Assembly (NCBI GenBank): GCA_033060915.1
Contig: CM065397.1
Location: forward strand, 21,707,001 to 21,771,000
From: Euryodendron excelsum
Taxonomy: Eukaryota > Streptophyta > Magnoliopsida > Ericales > Pentaphylacaceae
Length of the DNA: 64,000 bases
Reading direction: 5' to 3'
The notes below the pieces were generated by a model. The model saw nothing but the letters and a program-made list of their open reading frames with translations, made no database searches and was not told the origin of the DNA. The stretch's first letter is position 1, and each line of letters begins with the position of its first letter. The position numbers and the translations under genes are program-made. Of the stretch, positions 22,078-31,650 are shown in pieces.

Positions 22078-23629
22078 CACCTAAAACTAAATGCTAATTC
22101 GAAGATTAAACTTAGGGTTTTTGAAAACTCCCCCAAAGAGAGGGTTTTTAATAAAATGGGTTGTTTGGCAACTCTTGGAAAGATTTAAGCCATTTTTGAA
22201 AATAACTCCATTTTGGTCATTTGAAAACAAAAATCTTTAGTTCGGGGGTTGGTTACGTGTAGGGAAGATATCCTAGGACCATCACCCTACCCCGCCCTTT
22301 TGGTACCTACATGTCTAATCACCCTTTATTCACTCACTAGAATAACCGGTTACCATTGTCCACTTAACATCCACTTTAGAACTTTGAAAATGGGGTTTAG
22401 TCATCACTTTTCGGATGGATGATGCATGATGCAAGTTTTTGGAAGAAGTTTGAAAATATGGGGTTTTGAAAGAGTTTGAAATAGAAACTTGGAATTGATT
22501 GGAATTTTTGAAAAAGGGATTGGAGTTAAAATAAAAGTTATGACCGCACCATTTTAGGTTGTCTACGTATCTCATTTGGCGCATTAGGGCAAGAGCCCGA
22601 TGAAAAATAGGCGCATTAGGGCCTTTGGAAAGTTTGAAGACACTTTAGGGTCTTTGGAAAAGTTTAAGACACTTAGAGGTCTTTGGAAAAGTTTAAGACA
22701 CTTTGGGGTCCCATAAATTTTGACTTGAAATTGGATGGTGGAGCGTTTCGAAAACGTTTTTAGATCAACTTAAAGGAGTTTTGGAAAAATGCTTTGGCAT
22801 GACTCAAGAGAACTTAAAGGTGTTTTTGAAGTCTTGTTTTGAAAACCTTGGAGGAATGTTTTGATGAATTAGTTTTTGAAAGTGGTTTTTGAAAATGGCT
22901 AAGGGTTTGGAATCCTAATATGGACAACCTTAGAGGTTACTCTTGATTTATCACTTTGTCCTTGGAATCCCTAACCATGAGGGGGGGTAGGGACACCTTC
23001 GGTTTGTGACCTTTTGAAGCATTTTTGGAAATGTCTTGAAGATGGAGTGTAAGGACATTTGAAGAGTTTATGGAGTTGGTTTTTTGAAATAAGAAGAGTT
23101 GGAGGTTTTGGAAAAATAGGTTATGAGGATAGTTTAAAATTGAGTGATCATTTAGAAAAGGATTCAAGAGTTGGAACCTTGAAGTATACTAACCTACGTT
23201 GGGTTGGCCTAGGGTTAAGGGTGACCTAAGGTTAACTAACTTGGGTTAGGTTAGCCTAGGGTGAATGAATTAGGGTCAAGTTAACCTAGGGTTGGATAAC
23301 TAGGGTCAAGTTAATTTCGAGTTAGACAACTAGGGTCAAGTAACTTAGGGTTGGATAACTAGGGTCAAGTTAACCTAGGGTTAGACAACTAGGGTCAAGT
23401 TAACCTGGGGTTGAACAACTAGGGTCAAGTGTAAGCACCACATTTTTGATCGCTCGACAGTCTACACTCGGTCCAGACTTGTTTTCAAGTCGTTGTGGGC
23501 ATATTCCTATCGAATCCAATTCTCTAGGTCCAAATTCTGTCTTTCCATCGCTTCGCGGGCTTATCAAGCCCAAATAGAGGCAAAATGACCAAAATGCCCT
23601 TAGGGGCATTGTCCTTTCCTTTCCAATTC

Positions 23630-24075
23630 CAATCCCTCTCTAGAGATAGTTTATTCCTCGAGACGGTTCCAATCCAGGCGCGTCTCTTCGGAGACGGTAA
23701 GACCCATTTCCAATCCCACTCTCGAGACAGTTTATTCCTTGAGACGGCTTCAACTCAGGCACGTCTCTTCGGAGACGGTAAGACCCCTTTCCAATCCCAC
23801 TCTCAAGATAGTTTATTCCTCGAGATGGTTTCAATCCAGGAACGTCTCTTCGGAGACGGTAAGACCCCTTTCCAATCCCACTCTCGAGACAGTTTATTCC
23901 TCGAGATGGTTCCAATCCAAGCACGTCTCTTCGGAGACGGTAAGTCCCTTTTCCAATCCCACTCTCGAGACAGTTTATTCCTCGAGACGGTTCCAATCCA
24001 GGCACATCTCTTCGGAGATGATAAGTCCCCTTTCCAATCCCTCTCTCGAGACAGTTTATTCCTCGAGACGGTCTG
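23630..24075 (+). repeat. 81-bp tandem repeats with UUCG-loop hairpins
   Basis: Five and a half copies with an exact 81-bp period. Each full unit carries CGTCTC-TTCG-GAGACG (23681-23696, 23762-23777, 23843-23858, 23924-23939; CATCTC-TTCG-GAGATG at 24005-24020). Most carry a second inverted repeat, TCTCGAG and CTCGAGA, separated by 11 bases. The array is in U3. The long open frames on both strands follow from 81 being divisible by three. Confidence 0.9.
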
Positions 24076-25025
24076 AGTAGTGAAACTACTCACAAAACCG
24101 TTAGGGTAGCGGAAATACTCACAAATAGGTCGATATAGGGAATTGGCAACAAACCCTTATATCACGACTACCGCCGTTAGAGTGGCGGAAACACTCAAAA
24201 CTCAGGTCAACACCAGTGTTTGTTAACCCACTTTGGTGAAAAATGACAAAACTGTCCTTTAGACCTTTTCCGAGACTTTCCGGTCAAGATGACCATTTTG
24301 CCCCTAAGCATCCGAATGCCCCAAGAACCTCACCGGCTCTAGGTATCAAATCGGTAATGTCCCAAGAATAATTTTTATAGTATTCTCAACCTCCCTTTAC
24401 CTTTTCGGATGATTCCGAGTCAGCTCCGGCCAACTCGGTACAAAATGACCGTTTTGCCCCTGGTGGGCTGGTCTCCTTCTTTGACCACACCGGCTCTGGG
24501 TGTCAAACCGGTAACCTCCTGAGACTACTTTTTATAGTATTCTCAACCTCCTTTTACCTTTCTGGATCATTTCGAGTCAGTTCCGGCAAACCCGGTACAA
24601 AATGACCGTTTTGCCCATAGTGGGCTGGTCTCCTTTTTTGTCCACGCAGGCTCTGGAAATCAAACCGGCGACCTCTGGGAACATTCTGAATAATGTTTCC
24701 AGATCTCAAGTCTTCTTCAGGGACAATCCGAGTTCACCCCTGTAGCTTCCTAGTCCGATTGATCGTTTTGCCCCTAAGGACCTGGTCAACCTTTCCGACG
24801 CATCTTATCCTCACTTTTCAAGTCAAATACCTCCAGGACACTATTTTAAGTGTTCCTGCTCTTTTTTGGACTTTCGGGTCATTCCCAGCTCCTCCAAATT
24901 ATCCCCAGACTTTCCGGAGTCACTCCTAGTGAAGCCAGGCTAAAAGTTGCATGATAGTCACTAGTACAGGCACCCAAATCTAGTTAAAGATACGTTGCTT
25001 GCCGACTTATAAAGTTTCCTAAGTG

Positions 25026-25128
25026 GCTGGCGCCACTAGTAGTGGCGCTAAGCCAAGAATTGGCCTGGCGCCACTCTTAGTGGTGCCAAGAGAAATTTTG
25101 CCCTGGCGCCACTACAACAGGCGCCAGG
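25026..25128 (+). promoter_or_regulatory. TGGCGCCACTA palindrome array upstream of LTR TATA
   Basis: Three palindromic units of the form TGGCGCCACT...AGTGGCGC(C) lie side by side, ending about 14 bp before the TATA box. Equivalent arrays sit at 53524-53625 and, inverted, 59230-59332. The position is that of a promoter-proximal binding array. Confidence 0.7.
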
Positions 25129-25141
25129 TTTGTCCAACCTC

Positions 25142-25150
25142 TATAAATAC
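25142..25150 (+). promoter_or_regulatory. LTR TATA box of solo LTR
   Basis: TATAAATAC, followed by AGAGCCTC. The same 17-base context occurs in the inverted solo LTR (59200-59215 on the minus strand). Confidence 0.7.
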
Positions 25151-25227
25151 AGAGCCTCATTCAACGTGAAAAGGGTCTGCAAACTTAACCTAAAAATCAC
25201 ATATTTCGATATACAGAGCTCGAGCAC

Positions 25228-25295
25228 TCCCTAAACCCTAGCCTCCTTAGGTTCTCTAAACCCTAGCCACCATACACAAACCCTAGTCTCATATA
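25228..25295 (+). promoter_or_regulatory. Telo-box-like AAACCCTA cluster downstream of the LTR start site
   Basis: AAACCCTA occurs at least three times about 80-145 bp after the TATA box. Similar motifs follow the TATA boxes of LARD-2 (53735-53790) and the inverted solo LTR (59095-59130). Telo-boxes near start sites are known from plant ribosomal-protein and translation genes. Confidence 0.5.
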
Positions 25296-25999
25296 CACTC
25301 CTATACATCCCCATACACTGATACACTAGCCTTCAACCATCCTTTGAAGACTTGAAGAGCTGTAATCCAAAGCTTGAAGACAACTCTTGAGGATTGAAGA
25401 CGAAGATCAAGACAAAGACCGAAAATCGAAGACAGCACGGCGCGCAAAATAAACAAGACATACGGTAGGCTCCTTATTTAAATTTTCGCACTTCCCCCCC
25501 TCTCTTTTTCTCTCTCCTAACCCACTTGGGTTTTCTCTATTTTAATCCCCCATCTCTTTCCCCCCCTTTCTTTGCATGCTTGAAACAAGGGGATTCCCGG
25601 TCCATGTGTAGGATTGGGCTATTGGAGAGTCATCGTGTCGGGGGCTTTCTTCTAGTTTAACCAAAGACCACGTGGGTTCGGCCCCCTTGATTATGAGGTG
25701 AGGCCTTAGCCTTGTATGTTCACGGCCCCAAATTTCATTGTGCATATCATAGTCTTGCATATTCCAAAACTCGTTTTCAAAATCATTTTCAAACTTGTTT
25801 TCAAAATTGCAGCAAAATATCTTTTCAAAAACTTGTTTTCAAAACCACAATTCTAGGGTGATTCTAGCCTTTCCATGGCTAGGGTTGCTTTAGGAAAGTG
25901 TTACATTAAAAGTGACCTTTTTGGTCTATATTTTCAAATCTTATAGTTTTCCAAAACCACTTTCTTAAAGTGGTTCTAGCCTTCTTATGGCTAGAATCG

Positions 26000-27700
26000 C
26001 TTTAGGGAAGTGAGACGTTTTCATACCTTCCAAAAACTTTCTTTTCAAATCTTTTCCTAAAAAAATCTCTTTTTCAACATACTTTCCTAAAACTCTCCTC
26101 TCCAAAGTTGTTTTCAAAAACTCTCTCCAAAATCTATTTTTTTAAAACTTCCCTTTTCAACTCCTTTCTAAAATCCTCTCCCCAAAATCCACTTTCCAAA
26201 AACGTTCCCTAGGTCTCTTTCTTAGAAAAACTCTCTTCAAAAATCTTTCCGAAAACTCTCTTTCCCAAAATCTCCCTTCTAGAATTTCCTCTCTAGGATT
26301 TTCCTTCCAAAACCTTTGTTTCCAAAGATACACTTTCCAAAAACTCCTCTTTAAAATCTTTTTCCAAAAACTATCTTACCAAATTCACTTTCCAAAAACT
26401 CCTTCTTAGGATTCCCTTTTAGAAAACCTTTGTTTCCAAAAATGCACTTTCCAAAAACTCTTTCCTTAGAGCCCAAGTCAAGCCCTAGAACCCATAATTA
26501 GGAAGCCCTAATTTTCTTTCCAAAAACATGGTTTTCAAACTTTGCCCCAAACCTAGGTTTCCAAAACCTCTTGTTTTCACATCCAAACTATACACGTTTC
26601 CAAAACCTCTTTTCTACGTCAAAACTATAATTTTCCAAATCTAGGGTTTCTAGAATCTCCCTTTCCAAATCCTTGCCAAATCCTATCTTCCCTTTAGGAA
26701 ACCAAATCAAATCTTCCCGTTTAGGAAGCCGAATCTAATCCTCCGTTTTTGGAAACAAAATCAAACCTTTGCTTTTAGAAACCAAATCCAATCCCTTCCT
26801 AATCCAAACCTTTCTTAATTCAATTCCTTCCTAAACCATAAGTTTCCTAAATTTAAACTTTAAATCTTTCCTTAAATTTTAAAATTCAACTCTTTCCTAA
26901 TTCAAATCCTTCCTAATCTTTCACTTTCCTAAATCTTAAGTTTCCAAAACTTGAACATAAAAATCTTTTCTAAAATTCTAAAATTCAACCCTTTCCTAAT
27001 TCTACCCTCTTTTCAAATCTTAACTTTTCAAATCTAAGCTTTCAAACTTTTCCTAACCTTAAACCTTTCCGAATCTCAAGATTTTCTAAAAAACTTTAAG
27101 ATTTTCTAAATCCTAAGCTTTCTAAATTTCGAATCTTTCCAAATTCAAAGTTTTCTAAATTCAAAGTTTCCTAAATTCAAAACTTTCTTAAGTTCAATCT
27201 TTCTAAACTTCCAAACTTTCTAAATTCTAAACTTTCCAAAACTTCAAAATCTTTTCAAATCTAAAACTTTTCTAAACTCAAAACTTTCTTAAGTTGAAAC
27301 TTTTCTTAATTCAAACATTTCCTAATTCGAAATATTTCCTAATTTCAAAACTTCCCTATTTCAAAACTTTCCAATTTTCAAAACTTTCCAATTTTGAAAC
27401 TTTCTTAAGTTCCGAACTTTCTTAATTCAAAGCTTTCCTAATTTGAAACTTTCCTAATTCGAGACTTTCCTAAATCAGATTTTTCCTAATTCGAACATCT
27501 CCTAAAATCTAACATTTCCAAATCTTCCAAGCCAAGTCAAATCTTTCCTAAGTCTGGGTTTTCTCAAACCTTCTCTTTTTCAAAACAAGTCCAAATCTAT
27601 CCCTTCAAATCAAAGTCTGATCTTCTCAATTTCAATTTCCAATCTCCTTTTCTAACCTCAAATCAAATCCAATTTCCAATTCAATCTCCCTTTTCAATTG
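26000..27700 (+). other. Kilobase-scale G-poor tract in LTR R/U5
   Basis: About 1.7 kb made of degenerate 'tttcctaaattcaaaac' and 'ccaaaa' words in which G is very rare on the transcribed-sense strand. The same composition appears on the sense strand of the inverted solo LTR (56600-58300 reads A/G/T on the plus strand). No ORF. Confidence 0.8.
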
Positions 27701-27711
27701 GACTCTTGTCT

Positions 27712-27770
27712 GAACTACGACTGACCTGATTCCCCCAAAGGGATACGTAGGCAACCTTCATAGGTGCGGT
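27712..27770 (+). other. Conserved LTR island, solo LTR copy
   Basis: Contains GAACTACGACTGACCTGATT followed by GGGATACGTAGGCAACC and a GGTGCGGTCA end. It is conserved in all LTR families of the window, amid sequence that otherwise hardly aligns. Confidence 0.75.
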
Positions 27771-28365
27771 CACAACACTTTTTAAACTTTCAATTCTACC
27801 CTCATGGGTGCGGTTCCAAAATCTTTCCAAATCTCAAATTCCAATCTATTTTCAAAATTCCAATTTCAAAATTTCTATTTTCAAATTTCTACTTTCAATT
27901 TTCAAACTTTCCAATTTCAATTCCATCTTTTCAAATCTATTTTCAAATCAAATCAATTTCAAATCAATCTCTTTTCAAATTTATTTTTCAATTCTCTCTT
28001 ATTTTGCACTTACATACCATACATCATGTTAGTTTTCAAGTATTCTTTTTCAAAATGGATAGGATTGAACTATAGTTAGTTAAAGACTCTCATAGGTGAA
28101 ACTAGGGTAGATTGACATGTAGGTACCGAAAGGGCGGGGTAGGGTGATAGCTTAGTGCGTCTTCCCCACACGTAACCAACCTCTGAACTTAGAATCACTG
28201 TTTTCAAAGACCAAAAAGGAGTTATTTTTCAAAAAGGGCTAAATGTTTTCCAAAGGTTGCCAAACAACCTATTTTTCTTAAAAACCCTCTCTCAAGGAGA
28301 TATTTTCAAAAATCGTTTTCCAAAACCCTAAGTGTAGTCTTCGGATTATTCTTAGTTTTTTGGTG

Positions 28366-28401
28366 ACCTAACTCACCTTAATCAAGTTAGGTGGCGACTC
28401 C
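28366..28401 (+). other. U5 hairpin and TGGCGACTCC in the solo LTR
   Basis: ACCTAACT (28366-28373), 11 bases, AGTTAGGT (28385-28392), overlapping by one base with TGGCGACTCC (28392-28401). It is about 150 bp from the LTR 3' end. Confidence 0.8.
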
Positions 28402-31400
28402 GAATCTTTTTCAAAAGCCCTTTGTTCAAACCAATTTTTCAATTCAAACCTAGTCACACTCATTCTTTTAGGAGGGTGAGTTCTAACGAGAAAGTACAGT
28501 GTTTTTCCCACTTGTGTGAGTATTCCTCGAGTGCGAAAAATCTGGGCGCAACATCAAGTTAACCTAGGGTTGGATAACTAAAGTCAAGTTAACCTAGGGT
28601 TAGATTGAAAAATGGTTTTCGAAGTTGGTTTAATGCACTTTTGGAAAGAGTTTTGAAAAACAAAACATGTTATGCAATGGACTTTGGTGGACAACCCTTT
28701 AGAAGATCATTTCCATGAAAATTTTGACTCTAGCCAAGAATATAGTTTATATGGTTGGTGATTGGAGACCATTCCAAGGAAGGTTTCCTCATGGCCATTA
28801 TAACCTTTATCTTGACAAGAGTGGGGGTTTAAAAAATTAACATAATGATGGCAATTTTTGAAAAATCATTTTTGATGCAAAGATAGAGAGAATGTATTTT
28901 TGAAAATCATCTTTTGAGAAGGATTTTGAAAATCATTTTTCAAGGGAAACATTCCATCAAGAGAGGGTTCATATGTCCAACAAAAGGGAGACCACTAAAG
29001 AGAGGGTTCCATGGGGCCATTCCAACCACTATACTTGAAAGAATGAAAATCTTAAAAATTAGAGAAATAGAAAGCAACCTTTATGCAAGTTAAAATGCAA
29101 TGATGCCAAAATGAGAGTTAGGGGTTAGTAGGGGTTTTTCTAAGCTTCACAGAGCCAACTCTTGGACCAATTTTTTGAAGAAATATAGAGTTTGGACATG
29201 ACATGGAGTTTTAAGAGAAATATAAGCATCATAGAACATGACAACAAGCATAAAATGAAGCCAAGCATGCAAAACATGATCAAAATAGTAATATGCATAG
29301 GGCCATGATCACATACAAGGCTTTTAGGCTACACCACACAAACAAGGGTCTCTTAGGCCATACCATCTTAAAGTAAGCTAGTGAGAGATCCCGCTATATG
29401 GTGGCTCTCACTTGCTTTCCTCCAGGCATGATTTAAGAGCCCTTTTAGCTCAAGCATGCAAGAAAGAGGGGTTGAAGATGGGGATTAAAATAGAGAATAG
29501 CCTAAGTAGGCTAGGGGGGAGAAGAGGAGAGTGGGAAAAAACACAAATGTAAAAGGGATACCACCTTTTGCCTTCAACACATTTGTAGTCGCCCAAGGAT
29601 GCTTTGATTGGAGCTTGAATGACTTCAAGAAAGCTTAGAGGGCTGGTAGGGAGTGTTTGATGGTGTATAAGGCTTTATATGTGAAGTATATAGGCTTGGG
29701 GATGATGGAATCTAAGCTAAGTATTGGAGGGATGAAGTGTGTATAGAGATTCGCAATTCTGGAGTGACTTCAGCAAAGCTTCGCATTAGAAATTGGAGTT
29801 GGAATATGGAAAGGGGGTCTGGTATTTATAGGCATTCTAGAATAGGCCTAGCGCATATAATACATGCGCTTGGCCAAAATTTGACCTGGCGCATGTAGGA
29901 CATACGCAGGTACTGTTCCATTGCCAGAATGACACGTGGCACCCCGTGTACTGGTTGAATCTCGACTGTTGATCGAAAGTTGGTCGATCTGATCAAAATT
30001 TGAGTGCATGTAGCATACGCTCGATCACCGGGAAGGTTTGTCCAAACTTTGTCTTGATAATTAAGTCAATCAGGAAGGTTTCGAGGAAATCGGTCGTATT
30101 CGGGGTGTTCTCCTAAGGCTTCCGGTGAACTTTCATGTTTTTAAAAAGTTTGAAATGTGTTTGGAAGCATGGGATATCATCTCAGGAAGTGTGCCAAAAA
30201 GGATATGTTTGCGGAGCGTCTGTGATACGCTCCGAGGGTGTTCGAAAGTGGCTATTTTCGTTTCGTATAATCAAGGCCTTCGGGAAGCGAGCCTTTCGAT
30301 CAGACCGTACCGATGGAAAGTACTCTAGAAATACTTTCAAAAATTCCCAGATTTACACATTTTTCAAGTCGTTTGATAGTACGTTTTAATAAGGGAATTG
30401 GAAAAAAAGTCAACCTTGGCAGAGCATCTGCGAGACGCTCTAGGGGTTGTCAAAAGTAACTGGGTTTGAGCCATACGATGAAGGGCTTGGGGAAGCGATC
30501 TATCCAATCAAGCCGTATCGATGGGAAGATCTATGAATGAGCTTTCGAGAATTTCCTGATTTATGCGTTTCTCAAGTCAGTTGACGATGCATTATAACCA
30601 GGGAATCGGGAGAAAAGACAATTTAGGCGGAGTGTTTGCAAGACGCTTCAGGCAACTTTTATCGAGTCGTGTGAGTTTAGTGTCGTAGGGTCCTCCTCGG
30701 GTTAAATAAGGGTGTATGGTGAAACCCTTTGCTCGAAATCCCAAGGCTGGTGCTATTTCGGAGCATATTTGGATTTCTAAGGGCAAAACGATCATTTTGA
30801 CTGGGATTGGCTGGAAATGGTCAGGAATGGTTTGGTGTGTTATGTTAAGCTTGTAGGGTTGTTCAGGGATAGTTTTGGGAGAGTCTTTTACCGTTCGGCG
30901 GGGTTTGCGCAGTGTTGAGGTGTTCAGGGGGAAAACGGTCATTTTGGCTAGAGTGGGCCAGAATAAGACCAGATTTGGACCAAATGGCGTGCGGGGGAGG
31001 CCTAATGGTTTAACAACATTTTGGAAGGATGGACTTATCATTTTGAAGGATTTTGAACTTTCCCAAAACGCGCTTGGAGGCCCAAGGGGCCGGTTTGGTC
31101 ATTTTTCATCGAGTCAGGCTAGCAGGCACTGGTGTTGACTTAGGTGTTGGTTCCCGAGACCACCCAGTCTCAGAAAACTACCTATGCGGTGTTGGTATCT
31201 AAGAACGCCCGGTCTTAGAGAACTACCTCTAGGAGTGGTGTTGGTTCCTGAGAACGCCTAGTCCTAGAAAGCTACCTGAATTAGTAGTGTTGGTCTTTGA
31301 GAATGCCCGGTCTCGGAGAACTACCAAATGACGAACATTCTATGTTGGCGGGCTAGCAAGCGCCAGAAGTGAACCATCTGCAACTTGATGAGGTGTCGGT

Positions 31401-31650
31401 CCCCGAGATCGTTTGGTCCCATGAAGCTACCTGGATGGCGTTGGTTTTCGAGATCGCTCGATCCGGAAAGCTGCCTGGAATAATGGTGCTTATGGCTTGA
31501 ACGGGTCCTTGTGGACCCGTGAAGCGACCAATCAGTTGGATTGGAGATTGAAAGGCTCATCTTGAATTTGCATGTGGTGTGGTGTTTGAAGACTACATCC
31601 GGTCGGGTCGAAAATTGCCGAGTGAGCAAAAATGGGGTGCTTACAGTAGC

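Larger units (their letters stand above)
23425..28558 (+). mobile_element. Solo LTR, 5.1 kb, with perfect 5-bp target duplication
   Basis: The LTR is 23430-28553. It begins TGTAAGCACC, ends GGGCGCAACA, and is flanked by TCAAG on both sides (23425-23429 and 28554-28558). It interrupts the minisatellite of the LARD-1 right LTR. Single LTRs of this kind arise by recombination between the two LTRs of a full element. The sequence is a subfamily related to, but clearly distinct from, the LARD-1 LTR, and it is in the opposite orientation. Its TATA box lies 1.7 kb from the start. Confidence 0.92.
21897..31645 (-). repeat. LARD-1 5' LTR (right copy), split by solo LTR
   Basis: On the minus strand it starts TGTAAGCACCCC at 31645 and ends GGGGCACA at 21897. 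Its length is 4,620 bp after removing the solo LTR and one target duplication. It carries the same TATA box (29821-29830), palindrome cluster, hairpin trio and minisatellite as the left copy. The conserved GAACTACG island (about 22542-22600) has lost its central part in this copy. Confidence 0.88.
1..31650 (-). mobile_element. LARD-1: giant non-autonomous Ty3/gypsy-like LTR retrotransposon
   Basis: The sequence at 1-3972 plus 13372-13664 is repeated at about 22250-31645 in the same orientation, so the two blocks are the LTRs of one element. Reading the minus strand, the 5' LTR is 31645 down to 21897, the internal domain is 21896 to 13665, and the 3' LTR runs from 13664 past position 1. A tRNA-Arg-like primer-binding site and a polypurine tract sit at the expected internal edges. 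Removing the nested insertions gives an LTR of about 4.62 kb and an 8.23-kb internal domain. I find no gag, protease, RT or integrase in it. This matches the LARD (large retrotransposon derivative) class; LTR start and PBS suggest an Ogre/Tat-type partner. The right flank GTAGC (31646-31650) should be the target duplication; its partner lies outside the window. Confidence 0.85.

Noticed and set aside
23681..24020. Regularly spaced hairpins resembling a CRISPR array
   Set aside because: Spacing is regular, but the 'spacers' are themselves repeated, and this is plant DNA inside an LTR.
23585..24093. Overlapping ORFs of 96-163 codons on both strands
   Set aside because: They come from the 81-bp repeat (a multiple of three). 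Four overlapping frames are open at once, which is not how a gene looks.
30592..31041. 149-codon minus-strand ORF in the LARD-1 right LTR
   Set aside because: The left LTR counterpart is broken into pieces (3213-3416 and 3516-3722), composition is non-coding, and no domain is visible.
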